From: JAFGKM01 sp964408175 | GTDB taxonomy: Bacteria > Ratteibacteria > UBA8468 > B48-G9 > JAFGKM01 | Direction of reading: 5' to 3' | Length of the DNA stretch: 5,103 nucleotides | Assembly: GCA_964408175.1 (NCBI GenBank) | Contig: CAYOYL010000002.1 | Location: 1-5,103, forward strand | Part shown: in pieces, positions 1 to 5,103 of the stretch | Numbering within the stretch: position 1 is the stretch's first letter | Layout: each line of letters begins with the position of its first letter | Notes under the pieces: model-generated | Seen by the model: only the letters and a program-made list of their open reading frames with translations | The model's database searches: none | What the model was told of the DNA's origin: nothing | Position numbers and translations under genes: made by a program

Positions 1-41
1 AAGGGGGAGGCGAACAAGGTGAAACTTTATCGCATCGACAC

Positions 42-64
42 CCCTCTCCCCTCAATGGAGAGGG
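42..64. repeat. GC-rich inverted repeat (hairpin) in the leader of the first isomerase gene
   Basis: CCCTCTCC at 42-49 pairs perfectly with GGAGAGGG at 57-64 around a 7-base loop, giving an 8-bp stem. No T-run follows on either strand, so it does not look like an intrinsic terminator. It lies between the left edge and the preferred start codon at 130. The rest of 1-129 shows no recognisable gene, although frame 1 is open from the left edge into the isomerase gene. GC-rich palindromes of this style are often dispersed intergenic repeats in bacterial genomes, but copy number cannot be judged from one window. Confidence 0.6.
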
Positions 65-118
65 AGAAAGAAATAAAACAAAAGCATAGCCAAGTTTGGC
101 AGAACCCAAAAAAAGGAC

Positions 119-125
119 AGGAGGG
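119..125 (+). promoter_or_regulatory. Ribosome binding site deciding the ATG start at 130
   Basis: AGGAGGG is a near-perfect Shine-Dalgarno sequence. Counted from the AGGAGG core there are 5 bases to the ATG at 130. It supports ATG 130 over the in-frame GTG at 19. That GTG also has a GGAGG upstream (6-10), but it would add 37 residues encoded largely by the hairpin region. Confidence 0.8.
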
Positions 126-129
126 CAAA

Positions 130-960
130 ATGAAATTTTCAGGGATAAGTGATGAGGCAGGACAGGCAATAGAGGCACAGATAAAGGCACATAAGGAACT
201 TGGATGGGAGTATATGGAACTTCGCAACATTGACGGTGAAAACCTCACGATGGTTTCAGACACAAAATCTGATGAGATTTACGGCAAGGTTACAGAATCC
301 GGACTGAAGGTATCCTGTTTCTCAAGCGCCATTGCAAACTGGGCTACAGAGATATCCGGGGACTTCAAAAAGGACGTTGACGAACTGAAAAGAGCCATCC
401 CCAGGATGCACAGGTTTCAGACAAAATACATCCGGGTGATGTCATGGCCCAACAACAAGGAGAATCCGCTGACAGATGAAGGATGGAAAAGTGAGGCGAT
501 AAGGCGTATGAAGGAACTGTCAAAGATGGCGGAAGATGCAGGCATTATACTTGCACACGAAAACTGCAACGGATGGGGAGGGTTAGGTGCTGAGAATATG
601 ATAAGACTATATGAAGGCGTGAATTCCCCGGCCTTCAAACTCCTCTATGATACAGGTAATGTTGTTGCTCACAAGACAGGAGACCCATGGAAATTTTATT
701 TAAGGCTCAAGCCCCTCATTGAATACGTGCACATAAAAGACTACAGGTCTGGAGGAGAAAAGGCAACCTATCCTGGTGAGGGAGATGCAAAGGTAAAAGA
801 TGTACTTGCCGACCTCAAAAAGTCCGGATATGACGGATTCGTATCAATAGAACCGCACCTGGCAAGTATCGTACACGAGGGAAAGGTGGGTGACCCTGAA
901 ACAACCTACCGGACATATATCTCCTACGGCCAGAAACTTATGGAGATTGCCGGAAGATGA
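130..960 (+). CDS. Sugar phosphate isomerase/epimerase, xylose isomerase-like TIM barrel
   Basis: The protein has 276 residues, the usual length for the COG1082 / AP_endonuc_2 (PF01261) family. These single-domain TIM barrels isomerise or epimerise sugars, keto-sugars or inositol derivatives, usually with a divalent metal, in the cytoplasm. By pattern, the likely metal ligands are E144 (in AHENC), D174 (in YDTGN), H201 (in VHIKD) and E241 (in SIEPH). Their spacing resembles that of D-tagatose 3-epimerase-type enzymes. R206 after HIKD and the YPGEGDA segment near 217-223 are also family-like. The start at 130 is chosen for its strong ribosome binding site and because MKFSGISDEA matches the usual first barrel strand. 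The DUF362 gene follows after 10 bases, so the two are probably co-transcribed. The substrate cannot be read from the sequence; hydroxypyruvate isomerase, tagatose/psicose epimerase-like and inosose-type activities are all possible. Confidence 0.9.
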   Translation: MKFSGISDEAGQAIEAQIKAHKELGWEYMELRNIDGENLTMVSDTKSDEIYGKVTESGLKVSCFSSAIANWATEISGDFKKDVDELKRAIPRMHRFQTKYIRVMSWPNNKENPLTDEGWKSEAIRRMKELSKMAEDAGIILAHENCNGWGGLGAENMIRLYEGVNSPAFKLLYDTGNVVAHKTGDPWKFYLRLKPLIEYVHIKDYRSGGEKATYPGEGDAKVKDVLADLKKSGYDGFVSIEPHLASIVHEGKVGDPETTYRTYISYGQKLMEIAGR

Positions 961-964
961 GGGG
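959..964 (+). promoter_or_regulatory. Ribosome binding site overlapping the stop codon of the first isomerase
   Basis: GAGGGG begins inside the TGA stop of the upstream gene (958-960) and lies 6 bases before the GTG at 971. It supports GTG 971 as the start of the DUF362 gene and suggests that its translation is coupled to that of the isomerase. Confidence 0.7.
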
Positions 965-970
965 TTCACC

Positions 971-2113
971 GTGAAAGAAAAGGTTGCGGTGGTAAAATGT
1001 CCTTCCTATGATGAGGATACCGTTAAGGATGCAGTCAAAAAAGTCTTTCTACTGACAGGTGTAAGTGAAAATCCACTCAATAAGATTTTGTTCAAGCCGA
1101 ACATGCTTTCAGACAGGACACCGGAAGAAGGCGTGACAACACACCCTGCGGTTCTGGAGGGAGTTGTAAGATATCTCAAAAACCCCGGTAATATCATAGG
1201 CGACAGCCCTGCAAGCGTAAAAAAACCCGCCTCACTATACTGGAAGACATGCGGATTTGAAAAGGTCTCAGAGGATACTGACACCCCTCTGGTAAAGTTC
1301 AGTGGTTCCTTTATGCTGGATGTCTACCCCCACCACAGACCTATATCCCAAAAAGGGAAAGGTGGTGAACGTAAAGGGAAAAAGGTAGAGGTCCCTGTTA
1401 CGGACTACCTCAAGGAACACAGTGTAGTCAACATAGCCAAACTGAAGACTCACGGGTTAACGACCATAACCGCCGCGGTAAAAAACCTCTACGGGCTTAT
1501 ACCCGGGTTCCACAAGAGTTTCCTGCACAGCAGATTCGTTTCACCTTATGACTTTTCAGAGTTTCTCATTGCCTACTACCGCGCAGTTAAGGGTTATGTC
1601 TCTTTCAATATAGTGGATGCCGTCGTATCAATGGAAGGAGGCGGTCCCGCATCAGGAACGTTGAGAGATACAGGTTACCTCATAGGCGGCAGGGATGCGG
1701 TTGCAGTTGATATGGCATGCTGTCAACTTATAGGCATCAGACCGGAGAACATCCCTTACCTGAAGATACACAAGAGGAAATATGGACTGCCTGAGGTGGA
1801 GATTGTCGGTGACAGTTTTACACCGGTAAAAGACTTTAATGTGCCCGGACGACGAGCCGCCACCATCCTCTCCAGCAGAATCTTCAGACCATTTCTGAAA
1901 CTTCTCGGCAGACAGTTTAAGGCGATACCTGTGATAGACTTCAATCTGTGCCAGAAATGTTATGCCTGTAAACAGGTCTGTCCCGTAGGGGCAATCTCAA
2001 TGGACTTGAAATTTAACAGGAAAAAGTGTATAAATTGTCTGTGTTGTTTTGAGGTGTGTCCGTATAAGGCTATAGTAGTGAAGAAAAGTTTCATTGCAAG
2101 GATTTTCACATAA
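971..2113 (+). CDS. DUF362 domain protein with C-terminal 2x[4Fe-4S] ferredoxin domain
   Basis: The protein has 380 residues and starts at GTG. Residues 1 to about 310 match the DUF362 (PF04015) pattern: VAVVK at the start, FKPNM followed by a THPAV segment, then NIAKLKTHGLTTITAAVKNL, then IVDAVVSMEGGGPASG and GRDAVAVDMA. The C-terminal part has two ferredoxin motifs, C327-x2-C330-x2-C333-x3-C337-P and C353-x2-C356-x2-C359-x3-C363-P, with an extra C358. These should bind two [4Fe-4S] clusters, pointing to electron transfer in an anaerobic or low-oxygen cytoplasm. The reaction of DUF362 is not known. No signal peptide or membrane segment is seen. An in-frame GTG at 890 would overlap the isomerase by 71 bases and add 27 unconserved residues, so 971 is preferred. 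A lysine/glycine-rich stretch at residues 127-138 may be an insertion. The next gene starts 35 bases after the stop. Confidence 0.9.
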   Translation: MKEKVAVVKCPSYDEDTVKDAVKKVFLLTGVSENPLNKILFKPNMLSDRTPEEGVTTHPAVLEGVVRYLKNPGNIIGDSPASVKKPASLYWKTCGFEKVSEDTDTPLVKFSGSFMLDVYPHHRPISQKGKGGERKGKKVEVPVTDYLKEHSVVNIAKLKTHGLTTITAAVKNLYGLIPGFHKSFLHSRFVSPYDFSEFLIAYYRAVKGYVSFNIVDAVVSMEGGGPASGTLRDTGYLIGGRDAVAVDMACCQLIGIRPENIPYLKIHKRKYGLPEVEIVGDSFTPVKDFNVPGRRAATILSSRIFRPFLKLLGRQFKAIPVIDFNLCQKCYACKQVCPVGAISMDLKFNRKKCINCLCCFEVCPYKAIVVKKSFIARIFT

Positions 2114-2137
2114 TGCTGCCTTAAGAAGTATATCCAT

Positions 2138-2144
2138 AGAGGAG
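2138..2144 (+). promoter_or_regulatory. Ribosome binding site of the large uncharacterised gene
   Basis: AGAGGAG lies 4 bases before the ATG at 2149, or 6 if counted from the AGAGG core. It is in the 35-base gap after the DUF362 stop codon. There is no room for a convincing separate promoter in the gap, so read-through from upstream is likely. Confidence 0.65.
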
Positions 2145-2148
2145 CGTA

Positions 2149-4440
2149 ATGAAACAGGAAAACAGTTTTTTCCGGATAACAGTGCCTGAAGATACTCTAA
2201 AATTTGAAAAACTGGAATATAAATGCGGAGACAGATATTGCAATCTCGGGCATATTCATTATCATGTGAAGTTCTGGCAGGAAGCCGCTGGTCCGGTAAA
2301 AACACTTGTACTTAAAAGGAGGCATCAGCGGCAAGATACTCTGGTCCTCAGTGATAGCGTCGCGGATATTGGAGAGTTTTCCATTGAGTATCAACTTGAT
2401 AAAAGGGAGCCGCGTATTGTCGTCAGATATCATTTTGAATGTAAAGCAAAACGAGATATTCCCATCGGTTTTTTCTTTTCAGGTTTTGAGCCGCCTGAGA
2501 ATGCAGATGCTCTCAGGCTGCTGCAGGGTGTCTATTCCGGTTATACCTTAAGAGAAAAAACATTCCGGTGGCGTGCCGTATACAACAGTGAATACGGGAT
2601 ACGTCAGATGTCTCTGGCTGTTGACCAGAAGAGTAAGGAGATAGGCACTACCCGTACCAGATATCAGTATCTGGTGTCAGGTTTCCCTCCTGCCTATAAA
2701 GATGGAGTTGTCAATCTCTGGCCGGGAGAAACAATCACTGGAGAGGTTATTATTGAACAGCGAAATGAAAATATCTGGGACCCGTCTCTGAAACAGGAAG
2801 AGATTGCCTTTCTAAAACAACCGAATAGTATAGAACCGCCGCGTTTTTCCTATTCGCAGTATATTAAAAACTGGGAGCGTTACATTCAGGACCCTGACCT
2901 GTGGGTGGACCTGAAAAATAACATGGGTATGTTCCATGTGGGTTTCTACAACGTTCTTAAGGAACCAAAGAAAGGCGGCCCTTACGGATATGCCCTGAAA
3001 GGAAAACCCCTGCGATATAAGGAACTGTATGAAATCATTTTCGGCAAACAACAGCAGAAACAAATCAGATTGGAGCATTTTCAGGATAACATCCAACAAT
3101 TAGAAATCGGCTGGGGTAACGGCTACAATACTATAGCAGCATATGCTCTTTACCACCATGGGAAAAAGTGGGCTGTTGAAAAGGCAGACCAGATTGTCAA
3201 TGCCGTCCTTGGATTGAAGAAAAACGGCTTCCAGATTATGGAAGGGCCATTAAAGGGTGCATGGATTAACGGATACAATGCCCTGAATGGACATTTTCAG
3301 GACCACTATGGCGGTCAGCAGATTTTCATGGTTGACCAGGGAATTGTCAACTATTTTCTGGCACGGTGCTTTCTGGAAGGGTACAGCAAGGACAAGAGAA
3401 TTGTTGAACGCATCCTGTATAACTGTGAAGAGTTCCTCCTTCCAATTGAAAAGAAGTTTGGGACATATCCAAATGCTCTTTCGCCCGACGGTACACCGGG
3501 CTACTCACGGGAGGCTCACAGATATAACAGGGGAATAGCACCGGGGATTGCCCTTTCTGCCTTGAGTTTCCTTGTGTTGTATGAGTTAACTGAAAAAACG
3601 ACGCACCTTGAAAAAGCAGAAGATATTATCTGCCGGCATCTCCAGCCACTGCTCGAACAAAACAGGTTCGGTTTTCTGGAATGTGACCATAATGGATGGG
3701 ACAGCAGCGGGGCGTGTATGATGTTGATAACTTTCGCTGAGTATTTAAATATCCCTGTTGCCAGGAAAAAAAATCTGGTAAGGAAACTTCAAAAAAAGGT
3801 ATTTTATTATCTGATGAGTTTTCGCCACGAACATAACTATTTTCTATATGAGCATTCCAGAAATGTGGTGGGCTGGAACGGGATTGCAAAAAACAGATTC
3901 GGCTTCTTACATGGGTTTACTCCGGGAAGTCTCCAGGGAAGTTACTGCCTTCATCTCCGTTATGAATACGGCTATGCCTTAATCAGAACGTTTGAAACGT
4001 GGAACAGTCCACTGGTGTATTCCGCATTAATCAATTATCTCAATTATTACACCTATCAGCAGTTTGTAAATTCCGGTTTAAAGAAGGGCTTTGGCGGCTC
4101 TACCGAACATACGGCTCTCAGCACCTATGTTCAGGATACCACCCATATGGGTCATTCCATACCACTGGCTATGATTCTGATGCAGTCTCTACCTATCTAT
4201 CTTTTGTCTACCAATGGAGATTTGAAAAATATTAAATTCAGCAGGGATAAGAGTGAAATGGAAATCACATTTGGGCATATCCCGGCAAGAGAACAATGGC
4301 TTATGATAGACGGAACGGCAGGCTATTTTATATTGAGCAGCAAAAACTGTCAGAAAGAATACAGGGTTTACGAAAAGATTCATCCCGGGGATGTCGGCAA
4401 AAATATCTTGATTAGAAAAAGCAGCCTAAATTATCAGTAG
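2149..4440 (+). CDS. Uncharacterised 763-residue protein, possible alpha/alpha-barrel glycan-active enzyme
   Basis: I do not recognise a named family. Residues 1 to about 215 are rich in alternating hydrophobic/polar strands and end with a WPGETITGEVIIE segment, as in a beta-sandwich domain. Residues about 235-690 look like a series of helical hairpins rich in W, Y, N, G and H, resembling alpha/alpha (six-hairpin) glycosidase, lyase or epimerase folds. A short beta-like tail follows (about 695-763). Notable motifs are W322-GNGYN-327, W372-INGYN-377, H382-FQDHYGG-389, C512-DHNGWD-518, and E653-H654 with D663, H666 and H669. There is no signal peptide or membrane segment, so it is probably cytoplasmic. 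Its neighbours, two sugar isomerases, fit a role on oligosaccharides or sugar acids. Heparosan/D-glucuronyl C5-epimerase and GH88/GH105-type proteins were considered without a firm match. Codon use differs from the flanking genes: ATA is 10 of 51 Ile codons and CGN is 18 of 40 Arg codons. The gene is certain; its function is not. Confidence 0.9.
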   Translation: MKQENSFFRITVPEDTLKFEKLEYKCGDRYCNLGHIHYHVKFWQEAAGPVKTLVLKRRHQRQDTLVLSDSVADIGEFSIEYQLDKREPRIVVRYHFECKAKRDIPIGFFFSGFEPPENADALRLLQGVYSGYTLREKTFRWRAVYNSEYGIRQMSLAVDQKSKEIGTTRTRYQYLVSGFPPAYKDGVVNLWPGETITGEVIIEQRNENIWDPSLKQEEIAFLKQPNSIEPPRFSYSQYIKNWERYIQDPDLWVDLKNNMGMFHVGFYNVLKEPKKGGPYGYALKGKPLRYKELYEIIFGKQQQKQIRLEHFQDNIQQLEIGWGNGYNTIAAYALYHHGKKWAVEKADQIVNAVLGLKKNGFQIMEGPLKGAWINGYNALNGHFQDHYGGQQIFMVDQGIVNYFLARCFLEGYSKDKRIVERILYNCEEFLLPIEKKFGTYPNALSPDGTPGYSREAHRYNRGIAPGIALSALSFLVLYELTEKTTHLEKAEDIICRHLQPLLEQNRFGFLECDHNGWDSSGACMMLITFAEYLNIPVARKKNLVRKLQKKVFYYLMSFRHEHNYFLYEHSRNVVGWNGIAKNRFGFLHGFTPGSLQGSYCLHLRYEYGYALIRTFETWNSPLVYSALINYLNYYTYQQFVNSGLKKGFGGSTEHTALSTYVQDTTHMGHSIPLAMILMQSLPIYLLSTNGDLKNIKFSRDKSEMEITFGHIPAREQWLMIDGTAGYFILSSKNCQKEYRVYEKIHPGDVGKNILIRKSSLNYQ

Positions 4441-4464
4441 GTCGCGTCAAGAAGTAAATAAAGG

Positions 4465-4493
4465 TTGACAGCGATAAAGGAAACCCCCTTAAT
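4465..4493 (+). promoter_or_regulatory. Weak sigma70-like promoter candidate before the second isomerase gene
   Basis: TTGACA at 4465-4470 is a perfect -35 consensus. With a 17-base spacer the -10 position reads CTTAAT (4488-4493), which matches only 4 of 6 consensus bases and lacks the key A at position 2. The candidate ends at the first base of the palindrome at 4493-4510, so a transcript would start inside the palindrome. The spacer is 97 bases, longer than the other gaps here, which leaves room for an internal promoter. Confidence 0.25.
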
Positions 4494-4510
4494 CCCCTTT
4501 TAAAAGGGGA
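4493..4510. repeat. Perfect 18-base palindrome in the spacer before the second isomerase gene
   Basis: TCCCCTTTTAAAAGGGGA equals its own reverse complement. As RNA it could form a 7-bp stem with a UUAA loop. It is preceded by CCCCCTTAAT (4484-4493), which resembles its left arm. No T-run follows on the + strand, so it is not a typical terminator for the gene upstream. The style matches dispersed C-run/G-run palindromic repeats found between genes in many bacterial genomes. An operator role is the alternative. Confidence 0.7.
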
Positions 4511-4526
4511 AAAGACAAAAGGGAGA

Positions 4527-4532
4527 AAGGAG
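4527..4532 (+). promoter_or_regulatory. Ribosome binding site of the second isomerase gene
   Basis: AAGGAG lies 5 bases before the ATG at 4538, within a purine-rich run. It fixes the start of the truncated gene at the right edge. Confidence 0.75.
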
Positions 4533-4537
4533 AACAG

Positions 4538-5103
4538 ATGGAGAGCAGAATAGGAGTGATTAACTACAATATATCCAATCTTTCAGTTGAAGAACTCTTC
4601 AGATGGTGCAACAAAAATGATGTCGGATATGTAGAACTGCAGAGGGTACAGGTATGGAAAGATATTGAGAAGCCAGAAAATCTGGTGAAGGAGACAGGTC
4701 TACTCTTGCAGAGATATGGCGTAAAAATATCCCAGATATCCTCCGGAAGCGATTTTTTGCAGAAGACAAAAGAAGAGGTAGACAAGCAGGTATGGATGGT
4801 TGGAGAGATGTGTAAGATTGTGAAGGACCTCGGGTTCAACCAGTTGAGGATTGACGGTGGATGGCCAAAGGAAGGCATTGAAGAAAAAGACTACAGGGAA
4901 CTTATATTAGGTGGTGTCTCAAGGGTCACAGAGATAGCGGAAAAGGAGGGTGTTTATCTTGCACTCGACAACCACGGGATTGTCACGAATAACCACATCC
5001 TATTACTGGATGTTTTGAAGACAATCAACTCAAAACACCTCGGGACCAACCTTGATACAATGAACTACAGATGGTACGGATACAGGGTGGATGAACTGAC
5101 GAA
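4538..5103 (+). CDS. Sugar phosphate isomerase/epimerase (TIM barrel), 3' end cut off by the window
   Basis: The reading frame is open from ATG 4538 to the right edge, giving 188 complete codons without a stop. At a family length of about 270-290 residues, roughly the last third is missing. The translation begins MESRIGVINYNISNLSVEEL and fits the PF01261 / COG1082 barrel: NDVGYVELQ (strand 2), YGVKISQISS (strand 3), FNQLRIDGGW (strand 4), VYLALDNHG (strand 5, residues 140-147) and GTNLDTMNYRWYG (strand 6, D173). D173 matches the metal-binding Asp of the first isomerase (D174). At the first metal-ligand position it has D144 in place of Glu. The His and last Glu of the site would lie beyond the window. 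Arginine is encoded only by AGA/AGG (9 of 9), unlike the gene just upstream. Substrate unknown; it is only distantly similar to the 130-960 protein, so this is not a recent duplication. Confidence 0.85.
   Translation, partial: MESRIGVINYNISNLSVEELFRWCNKNDVGYVELQRVQVWKDIEKPENLVKETGLLLQRYGVKISQISSGSDFLQKTKEEVDKQVWMVGEMCKIVKDLGFNQLRIDGGWPKEGIEEKDYRELILGGVSRVTEIAEKEGVYLALDNHGIVTNNHILLLDVLKTINSKHLGTNLDTMNYRWYGYRVDELT

Noticed and set aside
19..129. N-terminal extension of the first isomerase from GTG 19
   Set aside because: The 37 extra residues are low-complexity, run through the hairpin and do not resemble the family. ATG 130 has a stronger ribosome binding site and gives the usual length.
890..970. 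Upstream GTG start for the DUF362 gene
   Set aside because: It would overlap the isomerase by 71 bases and add residues unlike DUF362. The GTG at 971 has a good ribosome binding site and begins right at the conserved VAVVK strand.
37..1290. Direct repeat GACACCCCTCT at 37-47 and 1280-1290
   Set aside because: A few shared 11-base words are expected by chance in 5 kb, and the similarity does not extend beyond the word.
3765..3800. Frameshift or slippage at the A8 and A7 runs in the large gene
   Set aside because: The reading frame stays open with consistent amino-acid character on both sides, so there is no sign of a broken or recoded gene.
2149..4440. Naming the large protein a D-glucuronyl C5-epimerase or GH88/GH105 hydrolase
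   Set aside because: The general helical-barrel look and Trp/Asn/Gly motifs are suggestive, but the family-specific motifs I know for these groups are not clearly present.
4493..4537. Intrinsic terminator after the large gene
   Set aside because: The palindrome is followed by an A/G-rich stretch with no T-run on the + strand.
4564..4878. Antisense open frame of 104 residues opposite the second isomerase
   Set aside because: It lies fully inside a convincing family-matching gene on the + strand and its translation shows no domain pattern. The other antisense and offset frames in the window were dismissed for the same reason.

Overview
The window holds four genes, all on the + strand and closely spaced. 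They look like part of a carbohydrate-metabolism operon from an uncultured, probably anaerobic bacterium. The guess at organism rests on three things: moderate base composition with heavy AGA/AGG and ATA use in three of the four genes, a ferredoxin-type DUF362 protein, and COG1082-type sugar isomerases of a kind common in metagenome-derived planctomycete-like and candidate-phylum genomes. No 16S rRNA or other marker gene is present, so the lineage is unproven.

Layout. Bases 1-129 are a leader containing a GC-rich hairpin (42-64). A xylose-isomerase-like TIM-barrel sugar isomerase/epimerase follows (130-960). Ten bases later comes a DUF362 protein with a C-terminal pair of [4Fe-4S] motifs (971-2113). 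After a 35-base gap lies a large protein that I cannot assign to a family (2149-4440). It seems to have a beta-rich front part and a helical, glycan-enzyme-like back part. A 97-base spacer carries a perfect 18-base palindrome (4493-4510). A second TIM-barrel sugar isomerase/epimerase then starts at 4538 and runs off the right edge with no stop codon.

How they may work together. The isomerases imply interconversion of sugars or sugar-like intermediates. The large middle protein has Trp/Asn/Tyr/His/Asp-rich motifs typical of carbohydrate-binding clefts, and it has no signal peptide, so a cytoplasmic oligosaccharide or sugar-acid enzyme is plausible. The DUF362 ferredoxin protein could supply electrons, but its reaction is unknown. 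The pathway is inferred from context and is not established.

Most worth a second look: (i) the large middle gene uses codons differently from its three neighbours (ATA is 20% of its Ile codons against about 49%; CGN is 45% of its Arg codons against about 21%); (ii) it carries a W-x-N-G-Y-N motif twice, exactly 50 residues apart; (iii) two palindromic elements sit in front of the two isomerase genes; (iv) the second isomerase has Asp where the first has its likely metal-binding Glu.
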